The notes beneath the pieces are model-generated. The model was not told where the DNA came from, made no database searches, and saw only the letters and a list, made by a program, of their open reading frames with translations. Position numbers and translations under genes: made by a program. 45,963 nt of DNA from Mucilaginibacter sp. (lineage in GTDB: Bacteria; Bacteroidota; Bacteroidia; Sphingobacteriales; Sphingobacteriaceae). Below, piece by piece: positions 23,832 to 33,055 of this stretch (positions are counted from its first letter, which is position 1; each line of letters opens with the position of its first letter). Location of the stretch: NCBI GenBank assembly GCA_028288085.1, contig JAQBOK010000202.1, positions 1 to 45,963 of the forward strand. Direction: 5' to 3'.

Positions 23832-24470
23832 ATGAGTAACGAAAATTCTATCCACAACCGTAATGAGGGTATTGACGGTTACGAAAAAATTGACCGGTAT
23901 AACCCGGAGCTGATCGATAACCTAAGTACTCATTACCAGGATATTTTAAAACAAATTGGTGAAAATCCAGATCGCGAAGGTCTGCTAAAAACCCCCGAAA
24001 GGGTAGCAAAGGCTTTACTATATCTTACCCATGGATATGACCTTAATGCAAAGGAAATACTTACCTCGGCCATGTTTAAAGAAGAATACAGCCAGATGGT
24101 GATAGTAAAGGATATTGAAGTGTACTCAATGTGCGAGCACCATATGCTGCCATTTTTTGGCAAAGCACACATAGCTTATATACCCAACGGATATGTTGTA
24201 GGATTAAGCAAAATACCACGCATAGTGGATGTTTTTGCCCGTCGTTTGCAGGTGCAGGAGCGTTTGACCAACGAAATAAGAGATTGCATACAAGATACCC
24301 TGCATCCATTGGGTGTAGGAATAGTAATTGAATGCCGGCATTTATGCATGAGTATGCGCGGTGTGCAAAAACAAAATTCAGTTACCACGACTTCTGCATT
24401 TACGGGAGAGTTTTTAAAAGAAAAAACCCGTACAGAGTTTTTAAATTTGATATCGTCAAAATTAAGTTGA
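23832..24470 (+). CDS. folE: GTP cyclohydrolase I
   Basis: The 212-residue enzyme converts GTP to 7,8-dihydroneopterin triphosphate, the first step to folate, biopterin and queuosine. The zinc site is Cys and His in [19 protein letters not shown] and the second Cys in [31 protein letters not shown] and the catalytic-loop region GVGIVIEC are also typical. The C-terminus ([12 protein letters not shown]) is complete. It is co-transcribed with the PTPS gene nine bases upstream, so the pair makes a pterin in two steps from GTP. Confidence 0.97.
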   Translation: MSNENSIHNRNEGIDGYEKIDRYNPELIDNLSTHYQDILKQIGENPDREGLLKTPERVAKALLYLTHGYDLNAKEILTSAMFKEEYSQMVIVKDIEVYSMCEHHMLPFFGKAHIAYIPNGYVVGLSKIPRIVDVFARRLQVQERLTNEIRDCIQDTLHPLGVGIVIECRHLCMSMRGVQKQNSVTTTSAFTGEFLKEKTRTEFLNLISSKLS

Positions 24471-24544
24471 TTAGTGAGTGGTCGATAAATTGAGTAGTTT
24501 TAACTTGATCAATCAATAAGCTTAATCAACAGAATCAACTAAAT

Positions 24545-25429
24545 ATGAAAGCATACATTTTTCCTGGACAGGGAGCCCAGTTTGTAGGTATGGGCAAAGA
24601 CCTGTACGAAAAGTCTGAGAAGGCCCGTGAATTGTTTGAAAAAGCTAATGAAATATTAGGGTTCCGTATTACTGATGTAATGTTTAATGGCACAGATGAG
24701 GACCTGAAGCAAACTAATGTTACCCAGCCGGCTATTTTTTTACACTCGGTAATTTTAGCTACAATATTGGATGATTTTAAACCAGATATGGCCGCAGGAC
24801 ATTCATTGGGTGAATTTTCGGCATTGGTGTCTGCCGGGGCTTTATCGTTTGAGGATGGGTTACGCCTGGTGGCCGCGCGGGCTAATGCCATGCAAAAAGC
24901 ATGCGAAATACAACCATCAACTATGGCTGCCATTTTAGGTCTTGATGATTTTACAGTAGAAGATATTTGCCATCAGCTTACTGATGTGGTGGTACCTGCT
25001 AATTACAATTGCCCGGGCCAGCTGGTAATTTCCGGAACCATTGCCGGCGTTGACCATGCTTGTGAAAAAATGCTTGCCGCCGGGGCAAAAAGAGCTTTGA
25101 AGTTGAATGTTGGGGGCGCTTTCCATTCTCCTTTAATGGAAGCAGCAAGGGTTGAATTAGAACATGCCATAGTACATACAGAAATAAAAATACCCGTATG
25201 CCCAATCTATCAGAACATAGATGCCAAACCTTATACCGATCCTGAAAAAATAAAGCATAACTTAATTGCACAACTAACCGGGCCGGTGAGATGGACACAA
25301 ACCGTTATGCACATGATAGATGGTGGGGCGACTTCTTTTACCGAAGTAGGGCCCGGCAACGTACTGCAAGGCCTTGTAAAAAAGGTAGATAAGGCCGCAA
25401 TTACGAGCAGCGCCGCTTTACAACAATAA
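24545..25429 (+). CDS. fabD: Malonyl-CoA:ACP transacylase
   Basis: The 294-residue enzyme moves malonyl groups from CoA to acyl carrier protein for fatty acid synthesis. Signatures: FPGQGAQFVGMGKDLYE at the start, the nucleophile Ser87 in AAGHSLGEFSALVSAGAL, ARANAMQKA, the catalytic His in GGAFHSPLM, and EVGPGNVLQGLVKK near the end. Length and ends are standard. It is separated from the folE gene by 74 bases and closed by a clear terminator (25436-25470). Confidence 0.97.
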   Translation: MKAYIFPGQGAQFVGMGKDLYEKSEKARELFEKANEILGFRITDVMFNGTDEDLKQTNVTQPAIFLHSVILATILDDFKPDMAAGHSLGEFSALVSAGALSFEDGLRLVAARANAMQKACEIQPSTMAAILGLDDFTVEDICHQLTDVVVPANYNCPGQLVISGTIAGVDHACEKMLAAGAKRALKLNVGGAFHSPLMEAARVELEHAIVHTEIKIPVCPIYQNIDAKPYTDPEKIKHNLIAQLTGPVRWTQTVMHMIDGGATSFTEVGPGNVLQGLVKKVDKAAITSSAALQQ

Positions 25430-25435
25430 TATTAC

Positions 25436-25470
25436 AAGCCATGCCGATTTAAAGCGGATGGCTTTTTATT
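25436..25470 (+). terminator. Rho-independent terminator of fabD
   Basis: Arms aagccat (25436-25442) and atggctt (25458-25464) pair perfectly. They are extended by ccg/cgg with one bulge, and a T-rich tail follows (25463-25472). Confidence 0.8.
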
Positions 25471-28400
25471 TTTATATTATAATTTTACGCTACCTTGTTA
25501 AAATCTTGACTACCTCTGCAAAAATACGGCTGTTGCTGGCTTTGCTATTTGCCAGTTTACTATTGACGGCAATTATTGTCCAAAAAACTTACACGCCCAA
25601 AAATAACCTCTACCAAACAGCGCAAACCCTTGAAGATAATCTTCAAAAAAAGGAGGCATTTGTAAATGAGAAAATTAACGATAAGATAAGTTTTGAGAAA
25701 TTAAAAACCCTTGAAAATAATGAACAGGAGGCCCTTAAAACAATAAAGGCCTTTACCACCGACGAAAATATTTGGGCTGTAACTTTTAATAAGGGCAGGT
25801 TAGCGTTTTGGAGTGGTATAAAAGTTATCCCGGAGCATCCTAACCTGATACATGAAGGGTATTCTTTTATTAAAGAGCGTAACGGTTATTATGAAGTAAT
25901 AAAAAAAAGCCAGGGCAGCTTTTCAGCTATCTTTTTTATTCCTGTAAAAATTGACTACCCATTTCAAAACCAATATCTTAAGAACACATTCTCCCAAAAC
26001 TTATTAAATGATAATAACATCGAAATTGCGGATTTTACAGATAGAAATATTTACGAAATACACAGCACTGATCACACTTATTTGTTCTCGGTTAAGGTAA
26101 AAATTAACCAGGTTAGCCATAAGTTCTTTTACTTTGAAGTAGTGGTATGGGCATTATGCCTTATAATTCTATGCCTGTTTATCCATAATATTTGTAAATA
26201 TATTGCTAACAAAGGCTATGTATATTTTTCATTTATAGCGCTGTTTTTGTTCATAATACTGGTAAGGTTTGTTAATCTGCAGTACGGATGGCCTGATTTT
26301 ACTTACAGGCCCGTTATTTTTAATGCCGAGCTTTATGGCAGCCCCGGCATCTATCCTTCGTTGGGCGACTTTTGTATTAATGTTCTGGGGATTTGTTGGT
26401 TTGTTGCTTTTATTTATGGCCAGCGCGGCAAATTATTAAATCATGTTTATAATAAAATTGCCGGCTATACTATTGTAATTACCTCTATACTCATATTAAT
26501 TGCAAGTTCTACTGCATTATTAAAGCTTTTTTATGGACTGGTTATCAATTCGAAGATCAGTTTTGACGTAAATAATGTGCTCAATCTTTCTGGCTTTAGT
26601 GTACTGGGGGTGCTAATGCTATGTTTTGCTTTTTTAATATTCTACTTATTAATTGAAATAACCCTAACAATTTGTACAAAGTTATCAGTTCCGCTCTCGC
26701 ACCAGTTGATTTTGTTATTGTCTGCTATAGTGGCTATCACTTTATTCTACGCTTATGACCGTCAAGAGTTTACCCTTTTTTATATCCTGTGGGCAATTTG
26801 GGTGCTTATAAGAGGTTATGCCTACAGGTATGATAGCGGCAGGGTCAACACAGGCTCGCTGGTTAGTATCATATTGCTTTGCGCCATTGTTTCGGCTATA
26901 AAACTCAATCATTTTCAATCAATAAAGGAAATAGAAACCCGAAAGGCGTTAATAGAGCAACTTGAAACGCCCGACGATATAACTGCTGACAATATTTTCA
27001 GTAAAATTGAAAAGCAAATTATTAACGATCCTTTTATTAAGCAATATTTTACAGATTCGGTTCACAACACTAATTACTTAAAAAACTATTTCCAAAAAAC
27101 TTATTTTGATGGATATCTGTCAAAGTATGATTTTAAAGTACACGAATTTGATAGCCGCGGAGAGCCGTTATCAGCCGATAAAAACTACGAATTAGGAGTT
27201 TTTAGAGAAATGGTGATGTTCAACTCCTTTTTCAAGCTTACTGATACCAAATATTTTTATCGTGACAATGAGTCATTTGGGTTTCAAAACTATTTTGCCA
27301 TGCTACCGGTGTTCAAAGGCGAAAATAATGCCGGAACACTTGTTATTGAACTGCAATCAAAAACATCACAGGGTGAAAACTCATTCCCTGATTTACTGAT
27401 CGAAGGAAAAAACAAATCAAGTGACGATTTTAAGGATTACTCCTATGCATTTTACATGGATGGAAAGCTGATAAGTCAAAAAGGAAAATATGTTTATAGC
27501 CTTGTCAATAATGAGTTTAAAGGGAAAGTTAAAGATTATTTATTCAAAAACACCAACAGTACTGAGCCTTCGCAATATGGCTTTTTAACAAGATACAGCC
27601 ATTTAATATATAAACCCAGCAAGCGTAACCTTATTGTTGTAAGTAAGGTTGAAGATATTGTTATTAATACAATAACATCGGTTACCTTCTTTTTTATCGT
27701 GTTCCTGGTTTTTAGTGTAAGTGTAATTTTAGCCAGGTGGCTATGGAGCCGGATCAGGATATTGTATATCGAAGACAATTATTTGCATTGGGTACTTAAG
27801 CTAAATTTTGATAAAATACTTTATAAAACACGTATTCAGTTTTCCATAGTTCTTGCAGTAGTCATTACCCTCGTTTTAGTGGGGATGATAACCTATTTCT
27901 CCATCATCCGTCAATACAATGATCAGCAGGATAGCATGATCAGCGATAAGATATCACACATTGCAAATGCTTTTGAAAATGGCAGTTTTAATAATGATAT
28001 GAATCATCTTAATGAAGATACACAGGTGAGGTTTGCTGAATTTGCGAATACATATTCTGCCGATCTGACCTTGTTTAATACCAATGGTGTGGAACTGATA
28101 TCAACACAGCCTAAAATTTATGATTACGGGTTGCTTGCCAAACGGATAAATGCGAAAGCATATATCTTTTTAAATAAACTACAGAAATCTGAATATATAA
28201 ATGATGAGGTAATAGGGGAATTAAAATACAAGGCAGCATATGTTCCTATCAAGAATTCAAAACAAACAACCCTCGGATATTTGCAACTCCCTTATTTTTC
28301 AAATGAGTCTGATTATAAAAAGCGTGTAGGCTCATTGCTTAATGCTATGATTAATATTTATGCATTAATTTTTATAGCTATTGGTTTATTGGCCATAGTT

Positions 28401-29249
28401 ATAGCAAGACAGATCACCAATCCGTTAAATATTATTCAATACAGTTTAAGTAAAACTATATATGGCCAAAAGAACGAGCCGATAAAATGGGAGCGTAATG
28501 ATGAGATTGGCGCGCTGATTACGGAATACAACAATATGATTGCAGCCCTGGAGCACAGCGCCCAAAAGCTTGCCCAATCAGAACGGGAAAGCGCATGGCG
28601 CGAGATGGCAAAGCAGGTGGCGCACGAGATTAAAAACCCGCTTACCCCTTTAAAACTGGGCTTGCAGTTGCTTGAAAAATCATGGAGGGATAAAGACCCT
28701 AAATTCGATCAGAAATTTGAAAGGTTCAGCAAATCTTTTGTTGAACAGATTGAAAGTTTATCATCTATTGCGTCCGAATTTTCGGCTTTTGCAAAAATGC
28801 CAGATACGAAGATAGAACGTATTGATATTTTCAATATGCTGACTCAGGCTGTCACCATTTTTAAACAAATGGATAATATTAAAATTTTATACCATGCGCC
28901 TGATGATCCGTTTATTATTAATGCTGATCGCGACCAATTGTTAAGATGTTTTAATAACCTGTTAAAAAATGCGATTGAAGCCACGCCACAGGGCCGGTTT
29001 GGTATAATAGAAATTAGTTACCTGATAACAAGTAAAAATATATTGCTCAGCATAAAAGACAATGGCAACGGCATACCCGAAAACCTGCGCGAAAAAATAT
29101 TTGAGCCTAACTTTACTACCAAAAGCTCTGGTACCGGACTTGGATTAGCATTTGTAAAAAACTCCATTGAAAATGCCGGAGGAAAGGTATGGTTCGAAAC
29201 TGTTATTGGAACCGGAACCACCTTTTACTTTAGTTTGCCTGAAGCTTAA
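25458..29249 (+). CDS. Very large membrane sensor histidine kinase (NtrY-like)
   Basis: The 1263-residue protein starts with a transmembrane helix (~22-45) and an extracellular region to ~228. A block of about eight helices follows (~229-475), then a second large extracellular region (~480-730), a helix at ~735-755 and another at ~795-817. A third extracellular domain runs to ~955, followed by a final helix (~960-980), a HAMP segment and a cytoplasmic kinase. His1056 lies in KQVAHEIKNPLTPLKLGLQ. The ATPase motifs are NNLLKNAIEATP, DNGNGIPENLREKIFEPNFTTK and GTGLGLAFVKN. The His motif is of the NtrY type. The listed ATG lies in the fabD terminator stem, and the TTG at 25506 (LTTSAKIRLLLAL) is a possible true start. 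Confidence 0.88.
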   Translation: MAFYFYIIILRYLVKILTTSAKIRLLLALLFASLLLTAIIVQKTYTPKNNLYQTAQTLEDNLQKKEAFVNEKINDKISFEKLKTLENNEQEALKTIKAFTTDENIWAVTFNKGRLAFWSGIKVIPEHPNLIHEGYSFIKERNGYYEVIKKSQGSFSAIFFIPVKIDYPFQNQYLKNTFSQNLLNDNNIEIADFTDRNIYEIHSTDHTYLFSVKVKINQVSHKFFYFEVVVWALCLIILCLFIHNICKYIANKGYVYFSFIALFLFIILVRFVNLQYGWPDFTYRPVIFNAELYGSPGIYPSLGDFCINVLGICWFVAFIYGQRGKLLNHVYNKIAGYTIVITSILILIASSTALLKLFYGLVINSKISFDVNNVLNLSGFSVLGVLMLCFAFLIFYLLIEITLTICTKLSVPLSHQLILLLSAIVAITLFYAYDRQEFTLFYILWAIWVLIRGYAYRYDSGRVNTGSLVSIILLCAIVSAIKLNHFQSIKEIETRKALIEQLETPDDITADNIFSKIEKQIINDPFIKQYFTDSVHNTNYLKNYFQKTYFDGYLSKYDFKVHEFDSRGEPLSADKNYELGVFREMVMFNSFFKLTDTKYFYRDNESFGFQNYFAMLPVFKGENNAGTLVIELQSKTSQGENSFPDLLIEGKNKSSDDFKDYSYAFYMDGKLISQKGKYVYSLVNNEFKGKVKDYLFKNTNSTEPSQYGFLTRYSHLIYKPSKRNLIVVSKVEDIVINTITSVTFFFIVFLVFSVSVILARWLWSRIRILYIEDNYLHWVLKLNFDKILYKTRIQFSIVLAVVITLVLVGMITYFSIIRQYNDQQDSMISDKISHIANAFENGSFNNDMNHLNEDTQVRFAEFANTYSADLTLFNTNGVELISTQPKIYDYGLLAKRINAKAYIFLNKLQKSEYINDEVIGELKYKAAYVPIKNSKQTTLGYLQLPYFSNESDYKKRVGSLLNAMINIYALIFIAIGLLAIVIARQITNPLNIIQYSLSKTIYGQKNEPIKWERNDEIGALITEYNNMIAALEHSAQKLAQSERESAWREMAKQVAHEIKNPLTPLKLGLQLLEKSWRDKDPKFDQKFERFSKSFVEQIESLSSIASEFSAFAKMPDTKIERIDIFNMLTQAVTIFKQMDNIKILYHAPDDPFIINADRDQLLRCFNNLLKNAIEATPQGRFGIIEISYLITSKNILLSIKDNGNGIPENLREKIFEPNFTTKSSGTGLGLAFVKNSIENAGGKVWFETVIGTGTTFYFSLPEA

Positions 29250-29270
29250 AAAAGTTAACCGGTATATAAA

Positions 29271-29312
29271 ACAAATCCCGCCTGTTTATCAAACGGGCGG
29301 GATTTGTTTTTT
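29271..29312. terminator. Strong bidirectional terminator
   Basis: A 17-base stem (29271-29287 with 29291-29307) is complete except for one G-T pair, with a three-base loop (atc) and T-tracts on both sides. It ends the kinase gene and the convergent coiled-coil gene. Confidence 0.92.
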
Positions 29313-29328
29313 GCAATATATTGTAGTC

Positions 29329-30243
29329 TTATTTTAAGCTAAAGCTGGTTTTCCCCATTGTTGAACCATCAGAATATAATAACACTGTGTAGGTGCCTTT
29401 TTGAAACGGCGGGGCTGGATTAACCCAATCAATAGTGTAGCCACTGCCATCATCTTTAAAATCAATGGATGTTTTATAGGTGTATTGCAGGTCCTGGCCA
29501 TCGGCAGTAAAAGTTCCTGAATCGCCGGCAGTAATAAGGTTCCCGGTTGGATCTATTACACGCACATAAACATCATGCAGGGCTTTATCAGCAAGTGTAT
29601 TGCTGGCAACCGTAAAATTGATCTTGATCTTTTTGGCGGGGCTTGCACGGGTTACGTCCACTTCTTTACCGCTTGATTTTATTTTGTAAGCAACCACATT
29701 GGCGCTGCCTATTTTTAAAGCCTGGGCTATCTTTACTTTGCTGTCAAGATCCTGGTTTTGTTTTTGTAAGGTTGTTGCCTTATCGCTTACAGTGGCCAGG
29801 TTTGTTTTCAGGGTATCCCTTTCTGTTGTTAAACTGGTATTTTGTTTTTTAAGCTCTTCGATATCCGCAGTGTATTTGGTCACAAAATATCTCAGTTGTT
29901 TTACATCTTCCTGTGCTTTTCCAAGTTCGGCAGCTGTCAGTTTTCCTTTTGCCAATTCCTGACGTAAAACTTTGATCTTTGATTGCAATGAGTCGTTTTT
30001 TGCACGCATCTCGGTAGACATTTTAGCCTTACCGGTATTTACCTGTTCAATTTGTGCTTCCAGGCTGTCAAGTTCAATTTTTAGCCTGTTTTTTTCATCG
30101 TCCTGGTACACAATTTTAGTGTCTGACTTGTTTTTTTGTAAGTACAGGTATACGTCAGTTCCCAGCAAAGCCAAAACCACAACAATTAGAAAATAGATTA
30201 CGTTTGAATTTTTTTTAGGGGTTTGTCCAGCTTGATTTTCCAT
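29329..30243 (-). CDS. Single-pass membrane coiled-coil protein of unknown function
   Basis: The 304-residue protein has a short cytoplasmic start (MENQAGQTPKKNSN), one transmembrane helix (about 15-35) and a long coiled coil (about 45-170: EKNRLKIELDSLEAQIEQ, DSLQSKIKVLRQELAKGK, IEELKKQNTSLTTERDTL). A beta-rich C-terminal domain (about 175-304) contains NVVAYKIKSSGKEVDV and KGTYTVLLYSDGS. I know it as a common unnamed Bacteroidota family, often mislabelled. The coiled coil and C-domain should be periplasmic. It converges with the kinase gene at the shared terminator. No partner is implied by its neighbours. Confidence 0.8.
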   Translation of the reverse strand: MENQAGQTPKKNSNVIYFLIVVVLALLGTDVYLYLQKNKSDTKIVYQDDEKNRLKIELDSLEAQIEQVNTGKAKMSTEMRAKNDSLQSKIKVLRQELAKGKLTAAELGKAQEDVKQLRYFVTKYTADIEELKKQNTSLTTERDTLKTNLATVSDKATTLQKQNQDLDSKVKIAQALKIGSANVVAYKIKSSGKEVDVTRASPAKKIKINFTVASNTLADKALHDVYVRVIDPTGNLITAGDSGTFTADGQDLQYTYKTSIDFKDDGSGYTIDWVNPAPPFQKGTYTVLLYSDGSTMGKTSFSLK

Positions 30244-30586
30244 AGTAATTTTTTTAGGTTTTAAATTAAAGTTAAGTGAGCATTGCTACGGCACACCATA
30301 CTTCCTGAAGTTTCTGTTTTGACCAATACTTTTTGATATCAGTATATTAATCTAAACACGGTAACATTTATTATAACATATTGTTTATAAAATTTAATAA
30401 ATATTGACCGTAAAAATGAGAAAATTATGACAATATTTCTTTGATTAGCTATAATTTTCTGAGCGATGTTGATTAAAAATAGATACAAAATAGTAAAAAC
30501 ACAAAAAGCGGGTAATTATTGCGTTGTGCAATAAACAAACAAAACTCTGAGTTTATATCTTTGCAGCTTTTATAATACCTCTTTTG
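30244..30586. other. 343-base intergenic region with inverted repeat
   Basis: The region separates two divergent genes. It holds an imperfect inverted repeat of about 15 bases per arm (30358-30373 with 30396-30411, acggt...accgt) and a TAnnTTTG box near the GHL10 gene. Otherwise it is AT-rich with no ORF or RNA signal I could recognise. Confidence 0.5.
30556..30563 (+). promoter_or_regulatory. -7 box for the GHL10 gene
   Basis: tatctttg matches TAnnTTTG, 23 bases before the ATG at 30587. No -33 match was found. Confidence 0.45.
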
Positions 30587-32155
30587 ATGCGTGTATACAG
30601 ATATTTTATAATTTATATTTTTCCTCTTTTTATTTTCCTTCACGTTCGTGCTCAAACAGATACCAATCGTTTAGCTGCTATAAAACCGATAATTAAAATA
30701 GAACCGAAACGCGAGTTCAGGGGGGTGTGGATTGCAACAGTTGTAAATATAGACTGGCCCAGTGATGTTCATCTGTCTGTTGATAAGCAAAAGAAGGAAT
30801 TGACGGACATGCTGGATGCCGATCAAAGAGCGGGTATCAATGCTGTTATTTTCCAGGTGCGCCCGGCCGCGGACGCTTTTTATGCGAAAAGCAGGGAGCC
30901 ATGGTCTAAATGGCTTACGGGTAAACAAGGGCAGGCACCAGACCCTGTATACGACCCTTTAGAATTTGCAATAGTAGAGGCCCACAAGCGCGGCATGGAA
31001 CTGCACGCCTGGTTTAATCCTTATCGCGCAACGTTTGATGGTAATTTTAAAAGCCTTAGTCCAAGACACATCACCAACCTGGAGCCGAGCTGGTTTTTTA
31101 CCTATGGCGGTATCAAACTATTTAACCCGGGCATACCCGAGGTGCGCGATTACATTGTGCAGGTAATATTAAATGTAGTTGATAACTATAATATTGACGG
31201 CGTACATATGGACGATTATTTTTATCCATATAAAATTGAGGGGCAAAAAATTAACGATGATCAAACCTTTAAGGCTTATGCCGGTGATTTTATAGATGTT
31301 AAAGACTGGCGGCGAAACAATGTAGACCTGCTGATTGAAGCATTGGGCGACAGTATCCATAAACATAAACCTTTTATGAAATTTGGTATAGCGCCATTCG
31401 GTATCTGGAAAAATATGGCACAGGATTCTGAGGGATCTGATAGCCATGGAGGCGATTCGTTTTATGAACTATATGCTGACACACGTAAATGGATAAAGGA
31501 AGGTTGGGTAGATTATGTTGCGCCACAGCTGTATTGGCACCTCGGATATCATCTGGCTCCTTTTGAGAATATGGTTGATTGGTGGGGCGATAATACCTTT
31601 GACCGGCATCTTTACATAGGGCAGGCACCATACCGTGCCTTCGAAATCAGATCCAAGGCGTTTAAAAACCCTTCAGAAATACCTAACCAAATAAGATACC
31701 TCAGAGATAATCCACGTGTACAGGGAAGCATATTTTTTAGCAACAATTCGCTGATGCGTAACCCGCTTGGTTTTTCCGATTCGCTGCGAACCAATTTTTA
31801 CAAATACCCTGCCTTACCTCCCGTAATGTTATGGCTTGATTCCGTAGCGCCAAATGCACCTAAAAATTTAACAGCTAAGCCAAATTTGCGGGGTGTAAAA
31901 CTAAAATGGGAAACACCGGACACAGCCAAAGATAAAGAGCCGGTGTACGGATATGTGGTTTACCGTTTTAATGGCACGGATACTGTTAATTTAACTAATC
32001 CCAAGTATATTTTACATATTCAGTACAACGCCGATACGGAATTTATGGACGAAACCACGGAAAAGGGCAAAACCTATTTATATGTGGTTACTGCGATAGA
32101 CAGGATAAAGAATGAAAGCGATCCCACACCTACAATAGCCGCAACGACCAATTAA
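30587..32155 (+). CDS. Secreted GHL10-family glycosyl hydrolase-like protein with FnIII domain
   Basis: The 522-residue protein has a signal peptide (MRVYRYFIIYIFPLFIFLHVRAQ). The TIM-barrel DUF187/GHL10 domain follows: FRGVWIATVVNIDWPS, QVRPAADAFYAKSREPWS, HAWFNPYRAT, LFNPGIPEVRDYIVQVILNV, IDGVHMDDYFYPY, PQLYWHLGY. Conserved Asp and aromatic residues stand where glycosidases keep their catalytic groups. A fibronectin type III domain ends it (about 420-520, APKNLTAKPNLRGVKLKWETP). Relatives are predicted to act on cell-surface glycans, but the substrate is unproven. The start is at the ATG (30587) rather than the adjacent TTG. It converges with the DUF1835 gene. Confidence 0.92.
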   Translation: MRVYRYFIIYIFPLFIFLHVRAQTDTNRLAAIKPIIKIEPKREFRGVWIATVVNIDWPSDVHLSVDKQKKELTDMLDADQRAGINAVIFQVRPAADAFYAKSREPWSKWLTGKQGQAPDPVYDPLEFAIVEAHKRGMELHAWFNPYRATFDGNFKSLSPRHITNLEPSWFFTYGGIKLFNPGIPEVRDYIVQVILNVVDNYNIDGVHMDDYFYPYKIEGQKINDDQTFKAYAGDFIDVKDWRRNNVDLLIEALGDSIHKHKPFMKFGIAPFGIWKNMAQDSEGSDSHGGDSFYELYADTRKWIKEGWVDYVAPQLYWHLGYHLAPFENMVDWWGDNTFDRHLYIGQAPYRAFEIRSKAFKNPSEIPNQIRYLRDNPRVQGSIFFSNNSLMRNPLGFSDSLRTNFYKYPALPPVMLWLDSVAPNAPKNLTAKPNLRGVKLKWETPDTAKDKEPVYGYVVYRFNGTDTVNLTNPKYILHIQYNADTEFMDETTEKGKTYLYVVTAIDRIKNESDPTPTIAATTN

Positions 32156-32164
32156 AGTTAATAT

Positions 32165-32953
32165 TTACAGATCTATCAATTGCCTGGATGCAAGCGTGCG
32201 GAGATAAATATCAATTTCGAAATCGCCCATGCCATATATCTTTTCAGTTTGCCAGAAGACTTGATAGATACCTGGTTTAGTTTTGACACCGCTGTTGTAA
32301 ATATCCATTAATTTTTGCTCAATGTAATTTAAACCATTTGGGTTGATCTTTTTACGTTTCAAATGTGCTTGTAAGGCAGGTTTAAGCAAGGGCAGATTCC
32401 CCCAGAAAGTATTTTCATTTAACCATTTTTCTAAAGCAATATCATCCCCGCTTACATATAGTTTCCATGCCTCTGCAGCTAAAGTGAATTCCCATTCGTT
32501 AAGCCGTACCCGGCCATCATACAGGTCTTCTAATTGTTCGCCATTCAACTGTCCCATACCCATAAAATTGTCCACCCCTGGGTATTCATCCGGGCAAATA
32601 AGGTAAATTGCCGGTGCCGAAAGATCAATTTTTTTATTCAGCATCGCCATCACACCAAGCAAGTTTGCCTGGCAATGAAGATCGAACTCAAACCACAGGT
32701 TGATTTCTTCATAAGGGTTATTTAGCTTCCCCAACTGGTTAATCACTCTTTCAGGGTAATGCTCTGGAGTATCATTAAAAGTCTTACATATCCATTCGGA
32801 GCGTGCATTCCAAAAAGATGCAGAATTAATATCCTCCTGCAGGGGCCCCTGCGAAAGTATTTCCCGCCAAACCAAAACATCCCCGTCAAGGCCTGTTTGT
32901 TCAAAACTATAAGCGGTAGAATCACCGTTGAGGATATGGAGGATGGTTGCCAT
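32165..32953 (-). CDS. DUF1835-domain protein
   Basis: The 262-residue protein has the DUF1835 N-terminal signature: HILNGDSTAYSFEQTGLDGD, VLVWREILSQGPL, and the acidic ILxxWFEFDLHCQAN-type segment. It is a cytoplasmic protein with no signal peptide or membrane helix. The second half (about 140-262) is helical and ends with GDFEIDIYLRTLASRQLIDL. The family is of unknown biochemical function. Its stop is nine bases from the convergent GHL10 gene, and 102 bases separate its start from the divergent lpxH gene. Confidence 0.88.
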   Translation of the reverse strand: MATILHILNGDSTAYSFEQTGLDGDVLVWREILSQGPLQEDINSASFWNARSEWICKTFNDTPEHYPERVINQLGKLNNPYEEINLWFEFDLHCQANLLGVMAMLNKKIDLSAPAIYLICPDEYPGVDNFMGMGQLNGEQLEDLYDGRVRLNEWEFTLAAEAWKLYVSGDDIALEKWLNENTFWGNLPLLKPALQAHLKRKKINPNGLNYIEQKLMDIYNSGVKTKPGIYQVFWQTEKIYGMGDFEIDIYLRTLASRQLIDL

Positions 32954-33040
32954 TATGTTATTTAACTCTCATAAAGTTATCATTGTTTTGCAACATACAG
33001 GATACAATTAAACCCATTTTCCGAATTCGCTGCAAAGCCT

Positions 33041-33048
33041 TACTTTTG
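33041..33048 (+). promoter_or_regulatory. -7 box for lpxH
   Basis: tacttttg matches TAnnTTTG and ends seven bases before the lpxH ATG (33056). A TTTT at 33017-33020, 20 bases upstream, is a poor -33 match. A leaderless transcript is likely. Confidence 0.5.
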
Positions 33049-33055
33049 CCAACGC

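Noticed and set aside
24471..24544. Possible small repeat array (gattagtgagtgg... and aatcaat... runs) after folE
   Set aside because: Units are too irregular to call; simple AT-rich spacer is as likely.
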